Source: Kamptonema formosum PCC 10802
GTDB taxonomy: Bacteria > Cyanobacteriota > Cyanobacteriia > Cyanobacteriales > Oscillatoriaceae
Reading direction: 5' to 3'
NCBI RefSeq assembly: GCF_000332335.1
Contig: NZ_KB235948.1
Span: 2,142,104-2,206,103 of the forward strand
Length of the DNA stretch: 64,000 bases
Positions 20,262 to 27,884 of this stretch are shown here, one piece after another; the first letter of the stretch is position 1; each line of letters starts with the position of its first letter. Both the position numbers and the translations under genes were made by a program. Under the pieces are notes generated by a model that searched no databases, was not told where the DNA came from, and was given only the letters and a program-made list of their open reading frames with translations.

Positions 20262-21344
20262 ATGAATTTTTGCAGCGATAATGTCACCGGCGTAGCGCCG
20301 GAAATCATGGCAGCACTGGTTGCGGCGAATGCCGGCGCAGCCATGCCTTACGGGAATGATGAGTGCACGGAGCGACTGCAAGCCAAATTTTCGGAACTGT
20401 TCGAGACAGAGGTGACGGTTTTTCCTGTCGCAACCGGCTCTGCAGCAAATGCCCTTTGTTTGTCGGTGATGGCACCGCCTTTCGGTGCGATTTACTGCCA
20501 TGCGGAGTCGCATATCAACCTCGATGAGTGCGGCGCGCCAGAATTTTACACCGGCGGGGCGAAGTTGGTGGCGCTTCCTGGCGCTCGCGGCAAAATTGAC
20601 GCCGCTGATTTGGATCGGGCGCTCAAGAAAGCCGGTGCCGGTGTCGTGCATCACGTTCAGCCGGCTGCGGTGAGTTTAACACAAGCGACTGAAGCCGGCA
20701 CGGTGTACAGCCCTGAGGAAATCCGCCAAATTTCTGAAGTAGCTCGCACTCACAAATTGAGGCTGCATGTTGACGGCGCTCGCTTCGCCAATGCTGTTGC
20801 CAGTTTGGGGTGCGCTCCCGCAGACATTACTTGGCGTGCCGGTGTTGACGCCCTCTCTTTTGGGGCGACGAAAAACGGCGCGATGGCGGCAGAAGCCGTC
20901 GTGTTTTTCAACCATAACTTATCAAAAACATTCGCCTACCGGCGCAAGCGCAGCGGGCATTTATTTTCCAAAATGCGGTTTCTTTCTGCGCAGCTAGAAG
21001 CTTACATTGCGGACGATCTGTGGTTGAATAACGCCCGTCACGCCAATCAAATGGCAGCCAGTATGGCAGCGAAACTCGCCAAACTTCCGGGAGCGAAACT
21101 CTGCCAGCCGGTGGAAGCCAACGAAATCTTTATTGAACTGCCAGAAGCTGTTATTGAAGGGCTTCTCGCCGAGGGGTTCCAGTTTTACCGCTGGGAGGGA
21201 GAAGACTCAACTCTGCTGCGCATCGTCACTGCTTTCAATACGAAGAAAGAAGATGTCGCCGCTTTTGTAGAAGCGGCTGAGCGTTACGCACTCGGCAAAC
21301 CCCACCCCCTAACTCCCTCCCCGCCGGCGGGGAGGGGAAAATGA
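20262..21344 (+). CDS. ltaE: Low-specificity L-threonine aldolase with repeat-derived C-terminal tail
   Basis: This 360-residue PLP enzyme should cleave L-threonine/allo-threonine to glycine and acetaldehyde. It begins MNFCSDNVTGVAPEIM. It has the fold-type I PLP aspartate in LRLHVDGARFANA and the Schiff-base lysine in ALSFGATKNGA. The natural C-terminus appears to be near ALGK. The last residues (PHPLTPSPPAGRGK) are encoded by a copy of the C-rich/G-rich dispersed repeat at 21298-21344, which also supplies the stop codon. The tail should not affect catalysis but shows that a repeat landed on the stop region. Confidence 0.88.
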   Translation: MNFCSDNVTGVAPEIMAALVAANAGAAMPYGNDECTERLQAKFSELFETEVTVFPVATGSAANALCLSVMAPPFGAIYCHAESHINLDECGAPEFYTGGAKLVALPGARGKIDAADLDRALKKAGAGVVHHVQPAAVSLTQATEAGTVYSPEEIRQISEVARTHKLRLHVDGARFANAVASLGCAPADITWRAGVDALSFGATKNGAMAAEAVVFFNHNLSKTFAYRRKRSGHLFSKMRFLSAQLEAYIADDLWLNNARHANQMAASMAAKLAKLPGAKLCQPVEANEIFIELPEAVIEGLLAEGFQFYRWEGEDSTLLRIVTAFNTKKEDVAAFVEAAERYALGKPHPLTPSPPAGRGK

Positions 21345-21442
21345 CGTAGAACAGGCGTCTCGCCTATCCTACAGAAGGGGAAATCCTCGTTCCCAGGCTC
21401 CGCCTGGGAAAGAAAAAAGGAGGCTCTGCCTCCATTTTACAA
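21298..21442. repeat. Composite of three dispersed repeats
   Basis: A C-rich/G-rich palindrome (CTCCCTCCCCGCC/GGCGGGGAGGG, 21300-21343) forms the end of the aldolase gene. It is followed at 21341-21372 by a GACGTAGAACAGGCG...CGCCTATCCTAC arm and at 21386-21433 by the CGTTCCCAGGCTCCGCCTGGGAA element. Confidence 0.7.
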
Positions 21443-21455
21443 GAAGCCTATTAAA

Positions 21456-22457
21456 ATGAGAAAAGAGACATTTAAAGCCTTCCTCGTCACCCAGACAGAG
21501 AGGGGTCAGTTTCACACCGGCATGGCAGAAAAAACCTGGGACGATCTCCCCGCAGGTGACGTTCTAATTCGCGTTCACTACTCATCTTTGAACTACAAAG
21601 ACGCGCTCTCAGCCACCGGGCAACCCGGAGTCACCAAAAAGTTCCCCCACGTTCCGGGAATCGATGCCGCCGGCACCGTTATCAGCAGTGCGTCACCCCA
21701 GTTTCACGAAACTCAAGAAGTGACTGTCACCGGCTTCGATTTGGGAATGAACACTTGGGGGGGATTTGCCGAATACATTCGCGTTCCTGCTGAGTGGGTG
21801 GTGCCCCTCCCCCAGGGGCTAACGCTGAGGGAAAGCATGATTTTCGGAACTGCCGGTTTTACTGCAGCGCTCTGTACCGACGCCCTAGAGCAAAACAGCA
21901 TTACTCCCGCAGCGGGAGAGATTTTGGTAACGGGAGCCACGGGGGGAGTGGGCAGTATGGCTGTTGCTATTCTAGCAAAAATAGGCTATTCAGTTGCAGC
22001 CGCAACCGGAAAGAAATCGCAGCATTCCTACCTGATGTCGCTGGGAGCGTCCTCAGTCCTATCCAGGGAGGAAGTGGATGATAAGAGCGGCAAACCGCTG
22101 CTGAAAGAGCGTTGGGCTGGAGCAGTCGATAGTGTGGGAGGAAATATCTTAGCGACGGCTGTCAAAAGCGCAAAATATAGCGGATGTGTCGCCGCCTGCG
22201 GTTTGGTGAGCGGGGCGGACTTAGTGACGACTGTTTACCCTTTCATCCTGCGGGGCGTGCGCCTAATCGGCATCGATTCCGCTAAATGTCCGGCATCAAA
22301 GCGCTTGGCAATCTGGGAAAAGCTAGCGGGGGATTGGAAACCTGCCGGTTTGGAGGAGATGGTGACTGCTATCACCCTGGAGGAGTTACCGGAAAAGATT
22401 GACGCCATCCTGAAAGGAGAGACTGTCGGGCGCGTCTTAGTTGCGCTGGCTGGATGA
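21456..22457 (+). CDS. YhdH/YhfP-family quinone oxidoreductase (acrylyl-CoA reductase-like)
   Basis: The 333-residue protein is a zinc-independent medium-chain dehydrogenase/reductase. The N-terminal GroES-like part shows VHYSSLNYKDALSATGQPG and HVPGIDAAGTV. The nucleotide-binding part has the glycine-rich TGATGGVGSMAVAILAKIGY, and the family segment GIDSAKCP follows. Homologues such as E. coli YhdH/AcuI reduce acryloyl-CoA with NADPH; the cyanobacterial substrate is not established. A repeat separates it from both neighbours, so it is likely expressed alone. Confidence 0.87.
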   Translation: MRKETFKAFLVTQTERGQFHTGMAEKTWDDLPAGDVLIRVHYSSLNYKDALSATGQPGVTKKFPHVPGIDAAGTVISSASPQFHETQEVTVTGFDLGMNTWGGFAEYIRVPAEWVVPLPQGLTLRESMIFGTAGFTAALCTDALEQNSITPAAGEILVTGATGGVGSMAVAILAKIGYSVAAATGKKSQHSYLMSLGASSVLSREEVDDKSGKPLLKERWAGAVDSVGGNILATAVKSAKYSGCVAACGLVSGADLVTTVYPFILRGVRLIGIDSAKCPASKRLAIWEKLAGDWKPAGLEEMVTAITLEELPEKIDAILKGETVGRVLVALAG

Positions 22458-22847
22458 GCCATTGAGAAACCCGGTTTCTTAAAGAAACCGGGTTGCTGGC
22501 AGGCAGTTTAAATTGTTACAATTAGAGTGTGGCGATCGGACAGGTTACGAAAAATGAACCCTCATCTCTTTCTCCGCCTCCCCGCACGCGGGGAGGGGGT
22601 TGGGGGGTGGGGTTCATCCCCGGAATATGCAACGTCCATTCGCCCCGATCGTGCGGCAAATACCCCTGACTGTTACGGCTCTCCTCACTGCCACCGCCGG
22701 CTGCCCACAGATACATTAAATCAAGGAAGCGCACAAAACTTTCCAGCCCGGATTTTTGTGACTCTCCTGCGGGTTCCTTTGTGGGGGGACTGAGAAGCCG
22801 GCATCCGGATATCAGCTGCCAGAAAAATAGTAGAATAGGAATTAGCC
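22458..22847. repeat. clpC upstream region with two repeats
   Basis: An AAACCCGGTTTCTT palindrome (22464-22494) and a C-rich/G-rich palindrome (about 22576-22620) occupy the first half. The second half, to 22847, should hold the clpC promoter, but I cannot point to a convincing -35/-10 pair. Confidence 0.55.
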
Positions 22848-25331
22848 ATGTTTGAACGGTTCACGGATAAAGCCATTAAAGTGATTCTGCTCTCGCAAGA
22901 AGAAGCCCGTCGCTTGGGGCACAACTTCGTGGGAACAGAACAAATCCTTCTAGGTATAATTGGCGAAGGAACCAGCAACGCCGCCCAAGTGCTGAGCGAG
23001 CAGGGAGTCAACCTGAGAAAGGCGCGGATTGAAGTAGAAAAAATCATTGGCAGGGGTGCCGGTTCCGCCCGCGCCCAAATTCCTTTCACTCCCCGCGCCA
23101 AGAACATTTTCGAGCTATCCCTGCAAGAAGCTAGCCAGAATGGGCACAACTACGTCGCCCCCGAACACCTCCTCCTGGCGCTGCTTGAGGATGCCAGAGG
23201 CGTGGCAGCAAAAGTGCTGGAAAACTTCGGCGCTGACACAGAAAATGTGCGGGCTCAACTGATTGAAAAACTCCCGGAAGTCTTGGCCGTTCCCGCTGGC
23301 GCAAGCAGCAGCAGCAACAGCAATATTAACAGCCGCCCACCCCTACCCACCCTGGATGAATTTGGCACCAATCTCACAAAATTGGCAGCCGAGGGCAAAC
23401 TTGACCCCGTTGTCGGACGCGAGACGGAAATCGATCGGGTGATTCAAATTCTGTGCCGGCGCACCAAAAACAATCCGGTGTTAATTGGGGAGCCCGGCGT
23501 GGGCAAAACCGCCATTGCCGAAGGTCTAGCCCAGCGCATTGCCAGCAAAAATATCCCCGAACTCCTGGAAGACAAACAAGTCATCGCCCTGGATATGGGA
23601 GCGCTGATTGCCGGCACAAAGTTGCGCGGTGAATTCGAGGAGCGCCTCAAGGCAATTGTCGAAGAAATCCGCGCTGCCGGCAACATCATCCTGGCAATAG
23701 ATGAAATCCACACCCTGATCGGTGCCGGTGGCGCAGAAGGGGGGATGGATGCCGCCAACATGCTCAAACCGGCACTCGCCAGAGGCGAATTGCAGTGTCT
23801 CGGCGCAACCACCCTCGACGAGTACCGCAAGCACATTGAGCGAGACGCAGCCCTAGAGCGCCGCTTCCAGCCGGTGAGAGTAGGCGAGCCCAGTGTTGAA
23901 GAAACCCTTGAAATTCTCAAAGGTTTGCGCTCAACCTACGAGCGGCACCACAAAATCAAAATCGCCGACGACGCCCTCGAAGCCGCTGCGAAACTCTCAG
24001 CCCAGTATATTGCCGACCGGTTCTTACCCGACAAAGCAATTGACCTGATTGATGAAGCCGGCTCTCGCGTCCGCCTGCGGAATTACCAAGTGCCACCGGC
24101 AGTCAAGAAACTGAAGCGAGAGCTCGCCAAAGTCACCCAACAAAAAGAAGAAGCCGCCCGCGAGCAAGACTTTGAAAAAGCCGCCAATTTGCGCGACCGA
24201 GAGCGACAAATTAAAGCTGAACTTGAAGCCGGCGCTCACCAGCCGAAAACAGCAGAACCCCCCACCGTCACCTCAGAAGACATCGCCCAAATTGTTGCCA
24301 GCTGGACAGGCGTGCCGGTGAGCAAGCTGACAGAATCCGAATCTGAAATGCTCCTGCACCTGGAAGACACCCTGCACCGGCGTCTCATTGGCCAGCAAGA
24401 AGCAGTCAAAGCCGTTTCTCGCGCCATTCGCCGAGCCCGAGTTGGCTTGAAAAACCCCAACCGGCCCATCGCCAGCTTCCTCTTTTCTGGCCCAACAGGC
24501 GTCGGCAAAACCGAACTCGCCAAAGCCCTTTCTGCTTATTTCTTCGGTTCCGAAGACGCCATGATTCGGCTCGACATGTCCGAATTCATGGAGCGGCACA
24601 CCGTCTCCAAACTCATTGGCTCCCCTCCCGGATTCGTAGGTTATGAAGAAGGCGGCCAGCTAACAGAAGCCGTGCGCCGGCGTCCTTACACCGTAGTGCT
24701 GCTCGACGAAATCGAAAAAGCCCACCCCGACGTCTTCAACATGCTCCTGCAAATCCTTGAAGACGGACGGCTCACTGATGCCAAAGGCCGCACTGTCAGC
24801 TTCAAAAACACGCTGATCATTATGACCTCAAACATCGGTTCCAGCGTCATTGCCAAAGGCGGCGGCGGCTTCGGTTTCGAGTCCGCCTCCCCCCAAGAAG
24901 ACGCCCAGCACAGCCGCATTCGCTCCCTGGTAAACGAAGAACTCAAGCAGTATTTCCGCCCAGAACTTCTCAACCGGCTCGACGAGATTATCGTCTTCCG
25001 CCAGCTGACAAAACAAGAGGTCAAGGAAATCGCAGAAATTCTGCTGCGCGATGTCACAAGTCGCCTGTTAGAGCGGGGAATGACCTTAAACGTTACCGAA
25101 CGCTTCAAAGATCGCTTAGTCAAAGAAGGGTACGACCCCAACTTCGGAGCCAGACCTTTGCGGCGAGCAATTGTGCGCCTCTTAGAAGATGTCCTAGCCG
25201 AAGAAATCTTAGCCGGTGGCATCAAAGAAGGCGACAGCGCCACTGTCGATGTGGATGAAACCGGTAAAGTCCAGATAGTGCCGGCACCTTCCCCGCGAGA
25301 AAGCGCCCCGCAATTCGCCCTCAGCCGTTAA
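22848..25331 (+). CDS. clpC: ATP-dependent Clp protease ATP-binding subunit ClpC (Hsp100)
   Basis: The 827-residue class I Hsp100 unfolds proteins for the ClpP/R protease and is essential in studied cyanobacteria. Domains in order are the double Clp N repeat ([20 protein letters not shown] onward); AAA-1 with Walker [16 protein letters not shown] and Walker [11 protein letters not shown]; the short ClpC-type middle domain containing a UVR motif ([18 protein letters not shown]); and AAA-2 with [14 protein letters not shown], then [17 protein letters not shown]. Length and order match chloroplast and cyanobacterial ClpC rather than ClpB. A palindromic repeat with flanking A and T tracts directly after the stop could act as terminator. 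Confidence 0.96.
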   Translation: MFERFTDKAIKVILLSQEEARRLGHNFVGTEQILLGIIGEGTSNAAQVLSEQGVNLRKARIEVEKIIGRGAGSARAQIPFTPRAKNIFELSLQEASQNGHNYVAPEHLLLALLEDARGVAAKVLENFGADTENVRAQLIEKLPEVLAVPAGASSSSNSNINSRPPLPTLDEFGTNLTKLAAEGKLDPVVGRETEIDRVIQILCRRTKNNPVLIGEPGVGKTAIAEGLAQRIASKNIPELLEDKQVIALDMGALIAGTKLRGEFEERLKAIVEEIRAAGNIILAIDEIHTLIGAGGAEGGMDAANMLKPALARGELQCLGATTLDEYRKHIERDAALERRFQPVRVGEPSVEETLEILKGLRSTYERHHKIKIADDALEAAAKLSAQYIADRFLPDKAIDLIDEAGSRVRLRNYQVPPAVKKLKRELAKVTQQKEEAAREQDFEKAANLRDRERQIKAELEAGAHQPKTAEPPTVTSEDIAQIVASWTGVPVSKLTESESEMLLHLEDTLHRRLIGQQEAVKAVSRAIRRARVGLKNPNRPIASFLFSGPTGVGKTELAKALSAYFFGSEDAMIRLDMSEFMERHTVSKLIGSPPGFVGYEEGGQLTEAVRRRPYTVVLLDEIEKAHPDVFNMLLQILEDGRLTDAKGRTVSFKNTLIIMTSNIGSSVIAKGGGGFGFESASPQEDAQHSRIRSLVNEELKQYFRPELLNRLDEIIVFRQLTKQEVKEIAEILLRDVTSRLLERGMTLNVTERFKDRLVKEGYDPNFGARPLRRAIVRLLEDVLAEEILAGGIKEGDSATVDVDETGKVQIVPAPSPRESAPQFALSR

Positions 25332-25341
25332 ATCGGACAGT

Positions 25342-25376
25342 AAAAAAACCCGGTTTCTTAAAGAAACCGGGTTTTT
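25342..25376 (+). terminator. Terminator-like palindromic repeat after clpC
   Basis: The stem AAAAACCCGGTTTCTT pairs perfectly with AAGAAACCGGGTTTTT around a one-base centre, and the 3' arm ends in a T run. It is a member of the dispersed AAACCGGGTTTCT family, here positioned 11 bp past the clpC stop. Confidence 0.6.
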
Positions 25377-25389
25377 GGCTTTCGCAGGG

Positions 25390-25442
25390 TGCTATAGCAG
25401 TAGCAACTTAAATTAGGACGTAGGACAGGCGTCTCGCCTGTC
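25390..25442. repeat. MITE-like half element (GACGTAGGACAGGCG)
   Basis: A TATAGCAGTAGCAACTTAAA end is followed by GACGTAGGACAGGCGTCTCG and its inverse arm. It is a partial copy of the family described at 43.5 and 55.2 kb. Confidence 0.55.
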
Positions 25443-25455
25443 CCTATCCCTACTA

Positions 25456-26190
25456 CTACTTCACACCGAAGTAAGCCGCTAGCGCCTCAGAACCGCCAAT
25501 CAATTTCCCATCAATAAAAACTTGAGGAACAGTTGTCGCCCCTGTAGCAGCGCGCAGAGAGCGAGTGGTAACATGCTTGCCCACAATAATTTGTTCGTAA
25601 TCCAAACCGTGTTCCGTCAGCATCGCCTTAGCGCGGGCGCAGAACGGACAGCCCTCTTTCGCAAAAAGCGTCACCAATTTCGGCTTCTCGGCATTGGGGT
25701 TAATGTAGTTGAGCATCGTGTGAGCGTCAGACACCTTAAAAGGATCGCCCGGCTCCTCTGGCTCAATGAACATTTTTTCAATTACGCCATCCTTCACCAG
25801 CATGGAATAGCGCCACGAGCGCTTGCCAAAACCCAGGTTGGCTTTATCAACCAGCATTCCCATGCCTTCAGTAAACTCACCGTTGCCATCAGGAATCAGC
25901 TTGACATTTTCTGCCTCCTGACTCTTCGCCCATTCATTCATCACAAAGGCATCATTGACGGAAATGCAGATAATGTCATCCACGCCGTTTTCCTTGAAAA
26001 TCTTCGCCAGCTCGTTATAACCCGGCAAATGAGTTGACGAACAGGTTGGCGTGAAAGCACCAGGCAAAGAAAACACAACCACAGTCTTGCCGGCAAACAG
26101 TTCGTCGGTCGTCACATCTACCCACTGGTTGTTCTGGCGAGTGCGGAAGGTGACGTTGGGAACTCTCTGTCCTTCGCGATTGGGCAACAT
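25456..26190 (-). CDS. Hybrid peroxiredoxin (Prx5)-glutaredoxin
   Basis: This 244-residue protein fuses a peroxidase to its own reductant. Residues 1 to about 165 are a Prx5-type thioredoxin fold with the peroxidatic cysteine in [19 protein letters not shown]. The C-terminal 75 residues are a glutaredoxin with the CPFC active site ([12 protein letters not shown]) and the glutathione-site [18 protein letters not shown]. Hybrids of this type reduce peroxides with glutathione (known from Haemophilus and Chromatium). ATG 26190 is chosen because AGGAG lies eight bases upstream; the frame is open further upstream to a TTG at 26274 without a comparable site. No OxyR/PerR gene is nearby. Confidence 0.92.
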   Translation of the reverse strand: MLPNREGQRVPNVTFRTRQNNQWVDVTTDELFAGKTVVVFSLPGAFTPTCSSTHLPGYNELAKIFKENGVDDIICISVNDAFVMNEWAKSQEAENVKLIPDGNGEFTEGMGMLVDKANLGFGKRSWRYSMLVKDGVIEKMFIEPEEPGDPFKVSDAHTMLNYINPNAEKPKLVTLFAKEGCPFCARAKAMLTEHGLDYEQIIVGKHVTTRSLRAATGATTVPQVFIDGKLIGGSEALAAYFGVK

Positions 26191-26552
26191 CAATTTGGCT
26201 CCTGGACGAATCAAAGGGTACTGACTGGGACTGACCTTTCTTTTAGCGTAGTCATTATGAGTATGACTTGTCAAGCCGAAGGCTCCCTTATAAGTTTATC
26301 TGTACCGAGAGCCGGTCAACTATTAGCCGGTGCAATCATTCGGCGGTGGATTACCGCCGAATGAAGCCGGTGTCTTTTACCCACATCTTGCTATAGCTGT
26401 CAATAAGTAATTGCTACTATTCTCTCGTTCCCAGGCTCTGCCTGGGAACGCCCTCTGGAGGCTCTGCCTCCTTTACTGAGAAACCCGGTTTCTTAAAGAA
26501 ACCGGGTTTCTTATGCCTACTTCATCCAACTGAAAACCGCTATAACAATACC
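26191..26552. repeat. Spacer with two palindromic repeats
   Basis: The 362 bases hold the CGTTCCCAGGCTCTGCCTGGG element with GGAGGCTCTGCCTCC (26425-26472) and an AAACCCGGTTTCTT palindrome (26478-26512). No gene is seen. The Prx-Grx promoter should lie near 26230-26300. Confidence 0.65.
26199..26203 (-). promoter_or_regulatory. Ribosome binding site fixing the Prx-Grx start
   Basis: AGGAG on the minus strand, eight bases before ATG 26190. Confidence 0.7.
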
Positions 26553-26586
26553 AAAAAGGCCGGAACCCTAAGGCTCCGACCTTTTT
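26553..26586 (-). terminator. Rho-independent terminator of the structured RNA
   Basis: On the minus strand the stem AAAAAGGTCGGA pairs with TCCGGCCTTTTT with one internal mismatch and ends in a run of five T. It follows an 8-bp hairpin (26585-26607, TTAGCAAT/ATTGCTAA) closely. Confidence 0.75.
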
Positions 26587-26862
26587 AGCAATCGTGATAA
26601 TTGCTAAGCAGGACTGGCGGCTAGCGCTGCAAACTTCTTTTGCTCCTCGGCAGAGATCAATAAGAGCCGAGGTGAGGAATCGAACCTCAAGCCGGCGCAG
26701 ACAAAACGCCGGTGCCCCCTTGGCAATAGCTGAACCTAGCACAGTTCCCGCTAAAATCAGGACAGGCGGTTAGCGTGAAGGCGTGCAGCGCCACCTCTAG
26801 GGCAGCTTCCCAAATGTGGAATCAGGGGGATTAGCACGCCACACCCAACTCAGTTCCTGATG
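26553..26862 (-). ncRNA. Candidate Y-RNA/tRNA-like structured RNA
   Basis: This is a roughly 310-nt transcript with its own promoter and terminator. Its core mimics the arms of a tRNA. A D-like arm TGCC-AAGGG-GGCA (26725-26713) is followed by an anticodon-like hairpin CCGGCG/CGCCGG with a nine-base loop (26712-26692). Next comes a T-arm TGAGG-TTCGATT-CCTCA (26689-26673) with a near-canonical T-loop. The next seven bases, CCTCGGC, pair with GCCGAGG downstream (26651-26645), not upstream, so no mature tRNA can form. A long-range helix with a bulge (GGTGGCGCTGC at 26795-26785 with GCAGCGCTAGCC at 26630-26619) encloses the module. Bacterial YrlA-type Y RNAs have this kind of tRNA-like module beside a Ro-binding stem. 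The gene sits directly downstream of a Ro60-like/ARPP-1 pair. The assignment is inference; the structural elements are visible. Confidence 0.62.
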
Positions 26863-26868
26863 TCAATT

Positions 26869-26898
26869 ATCATAACACGCGCTTTTCACAACTGTCAA
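26869..26898 (-). promoter_or_regulatory. Sigma70-type promoter of the structured RNA
   Basis: TTGACA (26898-26893) and TATGAT (26874-26869) are separated by 18 bases. The -35 box overlaps the stop codon of the ARPP-1-like gene, so the RNA can be made independently of the protein operon. The start of transcription is expected near 26862. Confidence 0.7.
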
Positions 26899-27884
26899 GG
26901 TTTTTCCGAAAGAAATTCTGGCTTAGCAAAAAGGGAAGCGCAAACGAGCCGACCGGCATCTTCCACAAACTGGCCCGCAAAATTATTGCCGGTGGCCGTG
27001 TGCAGGCGCAGAGAGAGAAAGCGCTCCTCCTCCTGAACCTCAAACTTCTCCGGGGGTGTCTCAGCCAGCTGGGAGCGAATTTTTTCCTGAAATTGCAGCC
27101 GGCTTTCATGCAGATTCTCGCGCAGTTCCCCCAGGGTGCGAGCGGGAAAAGGCAGCACCGGATCGGCAGGCTCACCGGCAGCCTTTTTCTCCAAGCGCAT
27201 CGCCGCACTCCCGTAGCAGAAACACACCAGAGGCATCCAAATTTCCTGGAAATAAGCCGCAGAAGGAGATATCTCCACACCCGCCAACTTGCCCCCAATA
27301 AAAAACAGCGCCCCCGTCTGACCTTTCAGCAACTCCAGCCGGCTCTGATATTGCGTCAGATACGCCCGCTGGCGCGTCAGGATCTGCTCCAAGTGCCCCC
27401 GGTCCGGCAAGCCAAACTGCCGGTTCAGACGCCCAATCGCATTCCAAAGTTTGCTGTAATCCTTCTGCCCCCGCAATTGCAGCGCCTGAAAGCGCAACTG
27501 CACCGGCAGGATAAAAAACCACTGCTCGCGACCTTCCAAATAGCCCCCTTGAGACTGCTGGACGCAGCAAGCATCCTCAAACAGAACCTTCCTGCCGGCA
27601 GCAATAAAAGCCGAGCGGCAAAGCGCGTGATTTTGCGCCTGGTCTTGAATATATCCCAGATGCAGCGGAACAATAGCCACGCCAGTTTTGGCGGGATTCG
27701 ACAGTTCCACTTTCCCATAACCGATAACACCAGACAGCTTCAAACCAGACAGGGGGCTGGCAAATTTGCCATTGCTGTCCGGGCCAAAAATAGGCACAAC
27801 CGCCATCGCCCCCGACTGCTGCGGCGTCCCAAACTGGTACGGGGAAAGGTCAAATTCCAGAGGAACTAACTTTTGGCAGTCCAT
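26895..27884 (-). CDS. ARPP-1-like protein (DUF6569-type), second gene of Ro-like operon
   Basis: This is a 329-residue soluble protein of no known activity. Two segments match what I recall of the ARPP-1 family: a central stretch around NHALCRSAFIAAGRKVLFED leading into EQWFFILPVQLRFQALQLRG, and the C-terminal GQTGALFFIGGKLAGVEISP followed by a helix (YFQEIWMPLVCFCYG). The central LNRQFGLPDRGHLEQIL helix pair also fits. ARPP-1 genes have been linked by genome context to RNA-repair and Ro-type systems. The start ATG lies inside the end of the upstream VWA gene (19-bp overlap), implying translational coupling. The structured RNA starts immediately downstream. The family call is by recollection of pattern and was not searched. 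Confidence 0.65.
   Translation of the reverse strand: MDCQKLVPLEFDLSPYQFGTPQQSGAMAVVPIFGPDSNGKFASPLSGLKLSGVIGYGKVELSNPAKTGVAIVPLHLGYIQDQAQNHALCRSAFIAAGRKVLFEDACCVQQSQGGYLEGREQWFFILPVQLRFQALQLRGQKDYSKLWNAIGRLNRQFGLPDRGHLEQILTRQRAYLTQYQSRLELLKGQTGALFFIGGKLAGVEISPSAAYFQEIWMPLVCFCYGSAAMRLEKKAAGEPADPVLPFPARTLGELRENLHESRLQFQEKIRSQLAETPPEKFEVQEEERFLSLRLHTATGNNFAGQFVEDAGRLVCASLFAKPEFLSEKP

Noticed and set aside
26641-26730. tRNA-Gln gene on the minus strand
   Set aside because: The D-, anticodon- and T-like arms resemble tRNA-Gln, but there is no upstream acceptor strand, the D-loop is five bases, the anticodon loop nine bases, and the acceptor-like strand pairs downstream.
26553-26862. Circularly permuted (two-piece) tmRNA
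   Set aside because: A T-arm followed by an acceptor-like strand and a downstream partner fits superficially, but I see no typical tmRNA tag frame (an ANxIVxF-type tag ending in AA), and the RNA sits in a Ro-like operon.
27000-27869. 289-codon plus-strand frame opposite the ARPP-1-like gene
   Set aside because: It is composed mainly of Gln/Arg/Leu from antisense GC-rich codons and overlaps a coherent minus-strand gene entirely.
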